DNA from: Microbacterium azadirachtae
GTDB lineage: Bacteria; Actinomycetota; Actinomycetes; Actinomycetales; Microbacteriaceae
NCBI RefSeq assembly: GCF_000956505.1
Contig: NZ_JYIX01000036.1
Location: 1 to 64,000 of the forward strand
Length of the DNA stretch: 64,000 nucleotides
Reading direction: 5' to 3'
The translations under genes and the position numbers were made by a program. Of this stretch, positions 54,921-63,757 are shown piece by piece. How positions within the stretch are numbered: the stretch's first letter is position 1; every line of letters begins with the position of its first letter. The notes under the pieces are model-generated. The model ran no database searches. It was given only the letters and a program-made list of their open reading frames with translations, and had not been told where the DNA came from.

Positions 54921-56504
54921 ATGACCAGCCCCCTCCCCGCGACCGACGCCTCCACTGTCGATCGTCCGCCCCGTGCCGGCCTCGTGCTCACCGCGCTGCT
55001 CGTCGCCGCGGTCGTCTGCAACATCAACATCGCCGCCGCGACCGTCGCACTTCCCGCGATCGGCGCGAGCTTCGACGCCTCGCAGACCCAGCTCAACCTC
55101 GTCGGCCTCGGTGCGGGGCTCGGGCTGGCCATGTCAGTCCTCTACTTCGGAGCCGTCGCCGATCGCTACGGGCGCAAGCAGCTGCTCATGCTCGGGCTCG
55201 TGCTCACCATCGTCGCGAGCCTGATGTCGGCACTCGCCCCCTCGGTGGAGTTCCTGATCGTCGCCCGGGTCGCGACCGGGCTCGCGGCGGGCATGGCCTA
55301 TCCGACCACGCTCTCCCTCATCACGGCGCTCTGGCGGGAGGGCACGGCGCGCACCGGCGCGATCGCGCTCTGGTCGGGCGTGAGCGGCATGGCGAGCGTG
55401 GCGGGATCCATCGTCGCCGGCGTGATCCTCACTGTCGCGACCTGGAACGGCGTGTTCCTGCTCAGCGTGCCTGTCGCAGTCATCGGCGTGGTGCTGGTGT
55501 GGCTCTTCGTGCCTTCGCACGTCGACGAGTCGAGCGAGCCGGTGGATCATCTCGGCGGGATACTCTCCACGGTCGGCATCGCGGCGTTCGTGCTGGGGAT
55601 CGGAATCGTCTTCGCGCCGGGCGCGACGGCGACGGGGATCGTGCTGCTGGTCGCGGGAGCGGTGGTCCTCGCCGGATTCGCCCTGCGGCAGCGCACGGCG
55701 CGCGCCCCCCTCTACGACCTCGGTGTCGCGCGCCGCCGCCTCTTCTGGGTGCCGGCCGTCGCCGGGACCATCGCCTTCGGTGCGCTCATCGGCGCGATGT
55801 TCGTCGGCGAGCAGTTCATGCAGAACATCCTCGGCTACACGCCGCTGCTCGCCGGAGTGGCTGTCATCCCCGCTGCGGTCGGACTGATCATCATGGCGCC
55901 GATCTCGGCGCGCGTCGTCACGCGGTCGGGGACCCGGCCGACGATGCTGACGGGCTACGCGCTCGTGTTCGTGGCCTTCGCCACCATGCTGATCTGGCGC
56001 GAGGGGACCCCCTATGTCCTCATCGGCGTCGGATTCCTCGCCGTCGGCGCGGGCGCATCGTTCGTGATGACCGCGTCGTCGCGGTCGCTGACCGGGAGCA
56101 CTCCTGTGCGCCGGGTCGGAATGGCATCGGCGACCTCGGATCTGCAGAACGACCTCGGCGGATCCGTCATGCAGGCGCTGCTCGGGGCCATTCTCGCCGC
56201 CGGCTTCTCGGCCCGGTTCCTGGAGCTCATCGACGGCAGCAGCGAAGCGGGGCACGTCAGTACCGAGGTCACCAAGGCGCTGCAGTCGTCCTTCGCCTCC
56301 GCCGCTCACGTCGCCGAACAGCATCCGGACCTCTCCGGGGACATCCTCGCGGCGGCGCGGGAGAGCCTGCTCGCCGGGGCATGGGGGGCGTATCTCATCG
56401 GCGCCGTCGCGATCGTGCTCGGCGGGCTGATCGTCTGGTTCGGCCTCCCGAAGAAGGAGCACGAGGAGGAGCTGCGGGAGCGCTACCGCGCGGAAGACGC
56501 CTGA
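54921..56504 (+). CDS. MFS multidrug transporter, DHA2 type (14 helices)
   Basis: A 527-residue drug:proton antiporter. Motif A is in YFGAVADRYGRKQLL, motif C-like Gly residues lie in helix 5, and there are about 14 membrane segments, as in EmrB/QacA. The ATG at 54921 has AAGGAG; longer upstream readings would run through the TetR gene and are rejected. It is divergent from the TetR regulator, with an operator-like site at its promoter. The drug or metabolite is unknown. Confidence 0.92.
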   Translation: MTSPLPATDASTVDRPPRAGLVLTALLVAAVVCNINIAAATVALPAIGASFDASQTQLNLVGLGAGLGLAMSVLYFGAVADRYGRKQLLMLGLVLTIVASLMSALAPSVEFLIVARVATGLAAGMAYPTTLSLITALWREGTARTGAIALWSGVSGMASVAGSIVAGVILTVATWNGVFLLSVPVAVIGVVLVWLFVPSHVDESSEPVDHLGGILSTVGIAAFVLGIGIVFAPGATATGIVLLVAGAVVLAGFALRQRTARAPLYDLGVARRRLFWVPAVAGTIAFGALIGAMFVGEQFMQNILGYTPLLAGVAVIPAAVGLIIMAPISARVVTRSGTRPTMLTGYALVFVAFATMLIWREGTPYVLIGVGFLAVGAGASFVMTASSRSLTGSTPVRRVGMASATSDLQNDLGGSVMQALLGAILAAGFSARFLELIDGSSEAGHVSTEVTKALQSSFASAAHVAEQHPDLSGDILAAARESLLAGAWGAYLIGAVAIVLGGLIVWFGLPKKEHEEELRERYRAEDA

Positions 56505-56514
56505 GGCTCTGCGG

Positions 56515-56520
56515 TAGGCT
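56515..56520 (+). promoter_or_regulatory. -10 box TAGGCT for the ABC-F leader
   Basis: TAGGCT lies seven bases before the ATG of a nine-codon ORF, so the transcript would start at or one base before that codon. No clear -35 box. It would drive the regulatory leader of the ABC-F gene. Confidence 0.5.
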
Positions 56521-56527
56521 GGTCGCG

Positions 56528-56557
56528 ATGGAAACGATCGAGGTCGACAGAGCCTAG
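56528..56557 (+). CDS. Putative nine-codon leader peptide of the ABC-F gene
   Basis: The ORF encodes METIEVDRA and ends with TAG at 56555-56557. It is leaderless with respect to the TAGGCT box, and its stop codon shares a base with the first hairpin of the leader. A ribosome paused on it would cover the hairpin, the usual arrangement for antibiotic-induced antitermination before ABC-F resistance genes. Translation has not been shown. Confidence 0.45.
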   Translation: METIEVDRA

Positions 56558-56579
56558 CCACCGAACTGCCGGTGGCTTT
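56557..56579 (+). terminator. Attenuator-like hairpin in the ABC-F leader
   Basis: GCCACCG (56557-56563) pairs with CGGTGGC (56570-56576), followed by TTT. It directly adjoins the leader ORF stop. It may end the MFS transcript as well as act as an attenuator. Confidence 0.55.
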
Positions 56580-56585
56580 CGCGCG

Positions 56586-56622
56586 TGCGGTGATCAGCCG
56601 CATCAGTGATCGATCGTTTTTT
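56586..56622 (+). terminator. Weak hairpin with six-T tract in the ABC-F leader
   Basis: A 5-bp stem TGCGG/CCGCA lies upstream of a run of six T residues (56617-56622), the longest T run in the leader. Self-complementary GATCGATC lies just before the T run. It may add to termination in the leader. Confidence 0.35.
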
Positions 56623-56834
56623 CGCGCACAGAGTCCGTCTCCTTCCGGGACGTCGACGCTGCGTGGTCCTCACCGGCATGTTCGCATCGCACCGACCTCG
56701 GTCTCGGGTGCACGAATGCGAACGCGTGGCCCCGCCCGGGTTCGCATCCGGCGTGACTTCTCACAGCAAGGCACTCGCATCCGCGGTCGGTTGACTTGCC
56801 GGCTCCGCCGGCGTTCCCGACACGGAACTGCTTT

Positions 56835-56858
56835 CGTCGCGCCCTCCGGTGCGCGACG
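56835..56858 (+). promoter_or_regulatory. Hairpin just upstream of the ABC-F start
   Basis: CGTCGCGC pairs over 8 bp with GCGCGACG, loop of eight bases. It lies 22 bases before the ATG, directly upstream of the purine-rich ribosome site, and could affect translation. The 233-base stretch before it (56603-56834) shows no other clear feature. Confidence 0.4.
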
Positions 56859-56880
56859 GCAGAGAAGAGAGAACTACGCA

Positions 56881-58488
56881 ATGTCTACGAAATCCGCCAT
56901 CACCCTGCGTGATCTGACCCTGGAATGGCCGGATGGCACGGTCGCACTCGACCGCGTCAACGGCACGTTCGGCACCGGCCGGACCGGACTGATCGGCCGC
57001 AACGGTGCCGGCAAATCCACGCTGCTCCGCCTCATCACGGGTGAGCTGCGCCCCACCTCAGGGCACGTCGACACCAGCGGCGAGGTCGGTCACCTGCCGC
57101 AGACGCTCACGCTGCGACAAGACACGACGATCGCGGAGCTGCTCGGCATCCGGTCGATCCTCGACGCGATCACGGCGATCGAGTCCGGCGACGTCGACCA
57201 GCGCCATTTCGATGAGATCGGAGACGACTGGGACATCGAGTCCCGCGCGGCGGAGGCACTGGATCAGATCGGGTTCTCGGCCGCCCATCTCGATCGCCGG
57301 ATCGCCGAGGTCTCCGGGGGAGAGGGGATGCTCATCGCGATCACCGGGCTGCGCATCCGCCGCACCCCGATCACCGTCCTCGATGAGCCCACCAACAATC
57401 TCGATCGCCCCACACGCGCGAGACTGGCTGAGCTCGTCGACCAGTGGCCTGGCGCGCTCGTCGTCGTCAGCCACGACCTCGAGCTGCTCGAGCACATGGA
57501 TGACACCGCCGAGCTGTACAGCGGGAGGCTGGAGACGTTCGGCGGTCCGTACAGCGCGTGGAAAGAGCAGCAGCTGCAGGAGCAGGCCGCCGCGGTGCAG
57601 GCCGCACGTTCGGCGCAGCAGACGCTGAAGGTCGAGAAGAAGCAGCGCGTCGAGGCGGAGACGAAGCTGGCGCGCCGCGAGCGGACGGGGAAGAAGACGC
57701 AGAAGGACGGCGGCATCCCGAAGATCCTCGCCGGCAACCGCGCGAGCAAGGCGCAGGCGTCGGCGGGCTCGATGCGCTCGACGCTCGACGAAAAGGTGCA
57801 GGCCGCGCAGGCTGCGGTCGATGCGGCCGACGCCCGAGTCCGGGATGAGGAGCACATCCACCTCGTTCTGCCGGATCCCGATGTGCCCCGCGGCAGACGG
57901 CTCGCCGAACTGGAGGATGAGGGCCGGACGATCGTGATCCAGGGGCCGGAGCGCGTCGCGCTCATCGGCGCGAACGGGTCAGGGAAGTCGACCCTGATCG
58001 AACAGCTCCTGGGGCGGACCGAGCCGGTCGCCGGGCGGCCCCATGGCCGACTCGTGACCGAGGTCGTCGGATTCCTTCCGCAGCGTCTGGACGGACTCGA
58101 CGACGACGCCAGTGCGATCGACAACGTGCAGGCCGTCGCTCCCGGCACGCCGGCCGGAGCCATCCGCAACCAGCTCGCGCGCTTGCTCCTTCGAGGCGAC
58201 AGCATGGATCGCCCTGTGCGCACGCTCTCCGGCGGCGAGCGGTTCCGTGTCTCGCTCGCTCGGCTGCTTCTCGCCGAGCCGCCCGCCCAGCTGCTGATCC
58301 TGGACGAGCCGACCAACAACCTCGACATCTCCAGCGTCGAACAGCTGGCAGAGGCCCTCGATGCGTACCGCGGAGCGCTGCTGATCGTGAGTCACGACTT
58401 CGCATTCCTGGAGCGAATCGGCATCGACACGATCATCGAACTCGATGCCGACGGACGGATGCGTCAGCGTCGGGAGCTGGACGACTGA
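56881..58488 (+). CDS. ABC-F family ATPase (ribosome protection type)
   Basis: A 535-residue soluble protein with two ATPase domains and no membrane helices. Walker A of domain 1 is GRNGAGKS (39-46). Its signature is unusual, VSGGEGMLIAITGL, and Walker B is VLDEPTNNLD. The linker at about 215-320 is long and charged. Domain 2 has GANGSGKST, LSGGERFRVS and LILDEPTNNLD. ABC-F proteins bind the ribosomal E site and free it from antibiotics or stalls. The ATG follows AGAGAAGAG. A leader ORF and hairpins suggest drug-responsive attenuation. Confidence 0.93.
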   Translation: MSTKSAITLRDLTLEWPDGTVALDRVNGTFGTGRTGLIGRNGAGKSTLLRLITGELRPTSGHVDTSGEVGHLPQTLTLRQDTTIAELLGIRSILDAITAIESGDVDQRHFDEIGDDWDIESRAAEALDQIGFSAAHLDRRIAEVSGGEGMLIAITGLRIRRTPITVLDEPTNNLDRPTRARLAELVDQWPGALVVVSHDLELLEHMDDTAELYSGRLETFGGPYSAWKEQQLQEQAAAVQAARSAQQTLKVEKKQRVEAETKLARRERTGKKTQKDGGIPKILAGNRASKAQASAGSMRSTLDEKVQAAQAAVDAADARVRDEEHIHLVLPDPDVPRGRRLAELEDEGRTIVIQGPERVALIGANGSGKSTLIEQLLGRTEPVAGRPHGRLVTEVVGFLPQRLDGLDDDASAIDNVQAVAPGTPAGAIRNQLARLLLRGDSMDRPVRTLSGGERFRVSLARLLLAEPPAQLLILDEPTNNLDISSVEQLAEALDAYRGALLIVSHDFAFLERIGIDTIIELDADGRMRQRRELDD

Positions 58489-58817
58489 GCGGGGTCTCTC
58501 CTGTACCACTGCTCTGATTCCCTTTGTCCGCAGCCCAAGCGGCCGGGGCTTGTGAGCCAGACGACGGCAGTGACGTCCCTCGGTCCGCTCCTCACTGAAC
58601 GTACGCCCACTGCGATCCAAACGCTGTCTTCAAAGCCGCCACTCCCTGGCCGGCACCTTGCCCGGCACCACGCACACGTGTCGCGAGGTCTCCGGACTGC
58701 CCCTGCGAATCGACCCGCCCTGCCTTCTGTTGACGACTTGGTTGCCCACCGGTTGGGCTACGAGTCCAACTCGGACCGTGGCGCCTCGACGTGCGGAGCC
58801 AGTTGCAATAATGGGCT
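58489..58817 (+). other. Intergenic region with no gene recognised
   Basis: Between the ABC-F stop and the next gene there are 329 bases. Open frames on both strands here have no recognisable product and no good start signals. At its end, AATAAT (58807-58812) lies five bases before the GTG of the large NTPase gene and may be a -10 box for a leaderless transcript. No copy of the tRNA 3' end was seen. Confidence 0.5.
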
Positions 58818-61800
58818 GTGCCTTCAGCGCCAGACATCGACTTCGCACGTATCCGAGCGCACGGACAGCCGGCATCCCGTGCGAACGCGTTCGAGGAAAT
58901 CGCCTCGCTGCTCATCCGCGACGATGTCGTGCAGTGGCCAGAAGGCACGCGCTTTCACAAGTTCGGCAATCCCGATGGTGGTCGAGAAGGAAAGGGGGTC
59001 CTCCCCAGCGGCGACGTGTGGGCTTGGCAAGCTAAGTACCTGACATCGTTCGATTCATCAGCCGCGGCCCAGGTGAAGAAGTCCTTCCTGCGCACTCTGG
59101 CGACCGAGCCGAAGCTCCGCAGATACTTCGTGACCATGCCCATCGATCTCCCCGCTGGAGACACCGACAGGTCCAAATCTGCCTTCACACTCTGGAGTGA
59201 GGAAGTGATCAAATGGGAAACTGCGGCAGCCGAACAGGGGCGGACAGTCACCGTGGAGTTCCTAGGAGCGCACGAGCTGATTGCCGCGCTCACGTTCGAC
59301 CACAACGCTGGACGGGTGCGCTACTGGTTCGACGCAAGTGTTCTCACGCGGAATCAGCAACAAGCACGAATCGACGACATCGCAGCCAAGCTCGGCCGTC
59401 GATATAGCCCTCAGCTTCATGTAGGTGTCGAGGCAGTACAGCTAGTCGACGGCGCAGGACGTACGACGGCTTACATTGCGCGGTGGCGGCAGCTCTTGGC
59501 TGATCTGAGGTCGGCTCGCAGATGGTCATGGAGAGCACCTGACGGAGACGAGGACGCGTTTCACGACGCGCTTCTGCGCTGCAACGTCTTGCTGAACGAG
59601 GTGGACGCTCTGCTCGGACGGGTCATCGCGCAGATGCGCACCTTCGACGCCGTCGACCTTTCGACTGCGCAAGTGGAATCAGCATTGTCTGCACTCGACA
59701 GCTTGCACACGTTGTTGCGTCACCGGTCGCTCACCGATGATGGGTTCTACGTCGGCGAGGCTGGGTCCCTGTACGGGAACGTACGCGACGCCATCGCTGC
59801 GCTGGGAAGGGCGCGTCAGCTTTGCGCGTCGCCAGCGACGGCCTCGGCCAGCCGCGGTGAGCTCCTGCTGACGGGGCGCGCGGGCGTAGGTAAGACACAT
59901 CTCCTCTGCGATGTCTCCAAGAATCGAATCGCCGCAGGACTCCCGACGGTGATGATTCTGGGCCAGGACTTCGACCTGCGGAATCTCCTGACGCAGCTGC
60001 CTGAACTCGCGGAGTTGCCCGGGAGCGTCGACGAACTTCTCGCACTTCTCAGCGCCGCTGCTGAAGCCTCCGGGCACAAAGCTCTCCTGATCATCGATGC
60101 CATCAATGAGAGCGAGCAGCCGGATCGGTGGAAGGCCGTCCTTCAAGCAATGGTGTCAAAGGCGTCGCGCTATCCCGCAGTCAGCCTCGTGATCTCATGC
60201 AGAACAGAGTTCGTCGACGCTGTGGTGGGCGATCATGACCTGCCGGCTGCCGAGCACTTTGGGTTCGAGGAGTCGACCGAGACCGCCGTAAGGCGCTTCG
60301 CGGCCGAATACGGACTCGACGTCCCGACCTTCCCCGTGTTCAACCCCGAGTTCGCCAACCCGTTGTTCCTACGATTGACCTGCGAGGCGCTTAGCACGTT
60401 GGGCACCGGCCGGTTCACGTTGGGCTCAGCGGGGCTGACGACCGTGTGCGGAGCATTCATCGAAGCAGCGAACGTTCGCCTGTCCGCGGCTGGCCGATGC
60501 GACTTCGATCCGCGCACGGACCTCGTGGACGCGGCCATACAGCAGCTTGCGACTATCGAAGGTGACCGCGTTCCACGCGCCGCCGCGAACGAAATTTGCT
60601 CAACTCTGCTCCCGAATCGGTCGTGGTCGAAAAGCCTGCTGAAGGGGATGCTCGACGAGGGAGTCCTCGTCGAAGTGGGAACAGATCACGTCAGCTTCGG
60701 GTACCAACGCCTCGGCGACGTCGCACGTGGGAAGACCATTGCCGAAATGACACCCACCGCAGTCGCGGAATGGATGCAGTCGCTGGGCAGTCGGCTGTGG
60801 GCCGAGCGTGGTGTCCTCGGCGCACTGGCGGTGCTGATGCCCGAACGACACGGCGTGGAGCTGATGGACTGCGCCGACCTCACTAAGCCCGTCCAGTACG
60901 ACGTGATCGATGCATTCCTCGAGAGCATCTCGCTACGCGATCCAGCCGCAGCAAGTGCAAGGTCCGAGGAATTCGTGCGAGCACTGCTGAATGCAGATCA
61001 GCACAGGGACGAGGTGTGGAGGCAACTCTTGCGAGTGGCGTGCATACCGGGCCACCCCCTGAACGCACAGTGGCTTCACGAACACCTCACGTCGCTCGAC
61101 CTTCCCACCCGTGACACGTCATGGTCCCTATTCCTCATCGGTGCGCTCGACCCAGAAGAGCATTCGCCCATCCGAACTCTCATCGAGTGGGCCTGGCCCA
61201 CCGACCAGAGCGCCCCGGTACGCACCGACGGCGATACCGTCGAGCTCGCATTGCTTCTGCTGGGATGGTGCACTAGCAGCAACGACCGACGAGTCAGAGA
61301 CAGCGCCACTAAGGCGCTCGTTGCCCTCGGCGAGCGCGAGGTGGATGCGTTCGCCTCCGCACTTCCTCCCCTGATGAGCGTCGACGACCCTTACATCGTG
61401 GAGCGCATGGCCGCAGCAGCGTGCGGGATCGCTCTACGCCACGAGTCCCGAGCGTCGCAACTAGCGGTTCCGCTCGCCGCCTGGGTGGCCCGTGGCTGGC
61501 CGCGTCACCTCCTCACCCGCGACTACATTCGCCGAGTGTTCGAGACAGCGAAAGCCCACGGTTGGGATGGCCTCGACGGGCACCCTCCATACGGGGCGCC
61601 CTGGCCCTTCCAGACGACATCGCGCGAAGAGATCGAGCAGCTAACCGCGCGGCCGGCCTATAAGTACAGCTCGATCTGGTATTCCCTTACGAACATGGGC
61701 GACTTCGGGCGATACATCATCGAACCGGCCCTGCGAACCTTCGTCACGGAGGATCGCAGTACTCTGCAAGCCGCCGTCGAGGAGGCGATCTTCGACCGCG

Positions 61801-62963
61801 TGCAAGCGCTCGGGTGGACACCCGAATCGTTCGACGAGATCGACAACCGCCTGTCCCGCGGCCGTTCAGGCGCACCGATCGAACGGTTTGGGAAGAAGTA
61901 TCAGTGGATCGGGTTCCATGAGGTGCTCGGGGCAGTGGCCGACAACCTGCTCCTCGACGAGCGCTGGTCCTCTGGCGACCCCTACCCCTACGCGTACGCC
62001 GAGCAACTGATCTGGCGCGACATCGACGTGACGGTGCTCGTCCGCGAACCAAAGCGCGAGTCCCTCGATGTCCACGCTCCGTGGTCTTCGCCAAAGAGGG
62101 CAACGTTTCCGCGAGAGGTCGTGGACGACTATCCGGACGATCTTGACGGCGTGCCGGATCCGCTCGATCTACTCGCTGTCACCGCCCCCGACGGCGTGCA
62201 ATGGCTCACGCTCCTGAGCTTCCCGAGTTGGAAGCAGCAACACACGCCAGAGATAGTCGCACTTCGACCACCCACACGCGACTCGTGGATGCACTTACAC
62301 GCCTACCTCGTCCCTCTTGGTGCGGCGGACACTTGGTCGGCTTGGGCACAGGACAAGGACTGGTATGGCCGGTGGATGCCGGATTCGGTTGACCTGGCAA
62401 ACGCTCTGCTAGGCGCGCACCCGACGGCGCCGGAATGGGCGGCCGCCAGTGGGGACATCGACGACTGGAACTCCTACTCCGGTGGCGAGCAACCGGCTGA
62501 GCTTCTGCAGAGCGGTGCTTGGTATGCTGGTACAGGGTCCGACAGTGACGCCTCGGCTAACGAGGAAACACGGGCTTTCGTGCCTTCTCGCAAGCTGTTC
62601 GAGCTCCTGGAGCTTCGCCCGGGCGTCGATTTCGTGTGGTGCGACAAGGAGGGCGTTGCAGTGTTTGATCCGGCGCCCAGCTCAGGAAGTCCGAACGTGC
62701 TTCTGATGCGCCGAGACCTCCTGCACAAGATCCGTGAAGCAGGCCACGACCTGTTCTGGACCGTGCTCGTGGGTCATGAACACTCCACCGCTGGCTATGG
62801 CCCCCCAAAGGGCGATTACCGCTGGATCACCGCGAGCGCGTCCTACCGTGTGTCCGAGGATCAGATCGAACTCGTCCACTCGATCGCTAGCTTGTTCAAA
62901 GCGGGCCCCGAGCTGGTATCGAATCTCTCGTGGTCGATCAGGACCCGAGAATTCTCGCGCTAA
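58818..62963 (+). CDS. Avs-like STAND NTPase with PD-(D/E)xK nuclease-like N-terminus
   Basis: A 1381-residue single-gene candidate for anti-phage defence. Residues ~20-170 resemble a PD-(D/E)xK nuclease of the Mrr type: E26/E27 in a helix, D53 in GNPDGGREG and Q71-x-K73 in WAWQAKY. A STAND NTPase follows, with Walker A GRAGVGKT (353-360), Walker B LLIIDAINES (423-432) and SCRTEF (460-465). Residues ~650-1381 form a long helical and then Trp/Tyr-rich region without known motif, the likely sensor. No signal peptide or membrane segment. The GTG start gives the full nuclease fold. The gene stands alone, codes with visibly more A/T-ending codons than its neighbours, and lies near tRNA-Pro. The role is inferred from architecture. 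Confidence 0.85.
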   Translation: MPSAPDIDFARIRAHGQPASRANAFEEIASLLIRDDVVQWPEGTRFHKFGNPDGGREGKGVLPSGDVWAWQAKYLTSFDSSAAAQVKKSFLRTLATEPKLRRYFVTMPIDLPAGDTDRSKSAFTLWSEEVIKWETAAAEQGRTVTVEFLGAHELIAALTFDHNAGRVRYWFDASVLTRNQQQARIDDIAAKLGRRYSPQLHVGVEAVQLVDGAGRTTAYIARWRQLLADLRSARRWSWRAPDGDEDAFHDALLRCNVLLNEVDALLGRVIAQMRTFDAVDLSTAQVESALSALDSLHTLLRHRSLTDDGFYVGEAGSLYGNVRDAIAALGRARQLCASPATASASRGELLLTGRAGVGKTHLLCDVSKNRIAAGLPTVMILGQDFDLRNLLTQLPELAELPGSVDELLALLSAAAEASGHKALLIIDAINESEQPDRWKAVLQAMVSKASRYPAVSLVISCRTEFVDAVVGDHDLPAAEHFGFEESTETAVRRFAAEYGLDVPTFPVFNPEFANPLFLRLTCEALSTLGTGRFTLGSAGLTTVCGAFIEAANVRLSAAGRCDFDPRTDLVDAAIQQLATIEGDRVPRAAANEICSTLLPNRSWSKSLLKGMLDEGVLVEVGTDHVSFGYQRLGDVARGKTIAEMTPTAVAEWMQSLGSRLWAERGVLGALAVLMPERHGVELMDCADLTKPVQYDVIDAFLESISLRDPAAASARSEEFVRALLNADQHRDEVWRQLLRVACIPGHPLNAQWLHEHLTSLDLPTRDTSWSLFLIGALDPEEHSPIRTLIEWAWPTDQSAPVRTDGDTVELALLLLGWCTSSNDRRVRDSATKALVALGEREVDAFASALPPLMSVDDPYIVERMAAAACGIALRHESRASQLAVPLAAWVARGWPRHLLTRDYIRRVFETAKAHGWDGLDGHPPYGAPWPFQTTSREEIEQLTARPAYKYSSIWYSLTNMGDFGRYIIEPALRTFVTEDRSTLQAAVEEAIFDRVQALGWTPESFDEIDNRLSRGRSGAPIERFGKKYQWIGFHEVLGAVADNLLLDERWSSGDPYPYAYAEQLIWRDIDVTVLVREPKRESLDVHAPWSSPKRATFPREVVDDYPDDLDGVPDPLDLLAVTAPDGVQWLTLLSFPSWKQQHTPEIVALRPPTRDSWMHLHAYLVPLGAADTWSAWAQDKDWYGRWMPDSVDLANALLGAHPTAPEWAAASGDIDDWNSYSGGEQPAELLQSGAWYAGTGSDSDASANEETRAFVPSRKLFELLELRPGVDFVWCDKEGVAVFDPAPSSGSPNVLLMRRDLLHKIREAGHDLFWTVLVGHEHSTAGYGPPKGDYRWITASASYRVSEDQIELVHSIASLFKAGPELVSNLSWSIRTREFSR

Positions 62964-63518
62964 AGAAGAACACTCAGGGCCGGCGCCGATCTACCGTGAT
63001 GAAACCTATCGGCTTCCCGGCGTGGCGCGAGCGTTCGGCGCCGCTTCCAGCGTTTCTAGCCCATCTGCCTCAACACGCATAGCAAGTCAAGGAGCCGAGG
63101 CGCGTCTGCGAGGGGCCGCGATTTCGGCTGCTCTTCGGATGCTCGTGGCAGATGATCGATGACGTGTTGCCGGCTGGGTCGAGGCACTCGAATGCGCGGC
63201 CATGTTTGAGGGCACCATCTACCGGTACCGGTACGGGCACCGGTGCGGATCGCGTGGCGTAGCCTCTGGCGGTTACTCGGCGGGGTTCTCCTGTGCTTAG
63301 CCTGGATCGGACTGGTGTAGGGGGGCTTTGAGGTGCCCGCGATCGCTGACCTCCTCACCGCAACCTCGCGCTTCAGCCTGCGAGGGTAGTGGGCGATCAA
63401 ACTGATGGATTGGCGACGACGGGATCAAATCTCACCAACCAAAAGGCGAACAGGCTGGGCCGGACCAACATGACAATCCCGAACCCGTCCACACCTTCTC
63501 GCCAATAAAGCACTCGGG
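62964..63518 (+). other. Intergenic region with no gene recognised
   Basis: Some 555 bases after the NTPase gene hold short open frames on both strands but none with a familiar product or a good start. A perfect 14-bp palindrome, TACCGGTACCGGTA, lies at 63220-63233, followed by another ACCGGT. The base composition is less GC-rich near 63400-63510. The region may be decayed DNA between the defence gene and the tRNA. Confidence 0.45.
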
Positions 63519-63561
63519 AACAACGAAAGGGACCGGCCTTCGGCCGATCCCTTTCGTTGTT
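63519..63561 (-). terminator. Long hairpin terminator of the tRNA-Pro gene
   Basis: AACAACGAAAGGGA followed by CGGCC pairs with its complement around the loop TTCG, giving a stem of about 19 bp with one mismatch. It lies four bases beyond the 3' end of the tRNA on the minus strand and ends in a T-rich tail. It is near symmetrical and could also stop plus-strand transcripts. Confidence 0.85.
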
Positions 63562-63565
63562 CTGG

Positions 63566-63639
<74 letters not shown>

Positions 63640-63757
63640 TTGACCGCACCGGAGCGCGGGCAACTCCACAATCCTAACCGACTCCCGGGGCCACCGCGAA
63701 CGCGGACGCGCCCGGGCGCGGCGAGGGGCGGCGCCGCACCCGGCGTCAGCATTCACG

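Noticed and set aside
58552-59043. Small gene upstream of the large NTPase
   Set aside because: The frame overlaps the NTPase start, its product is low-complexity and no ribosome site fits.
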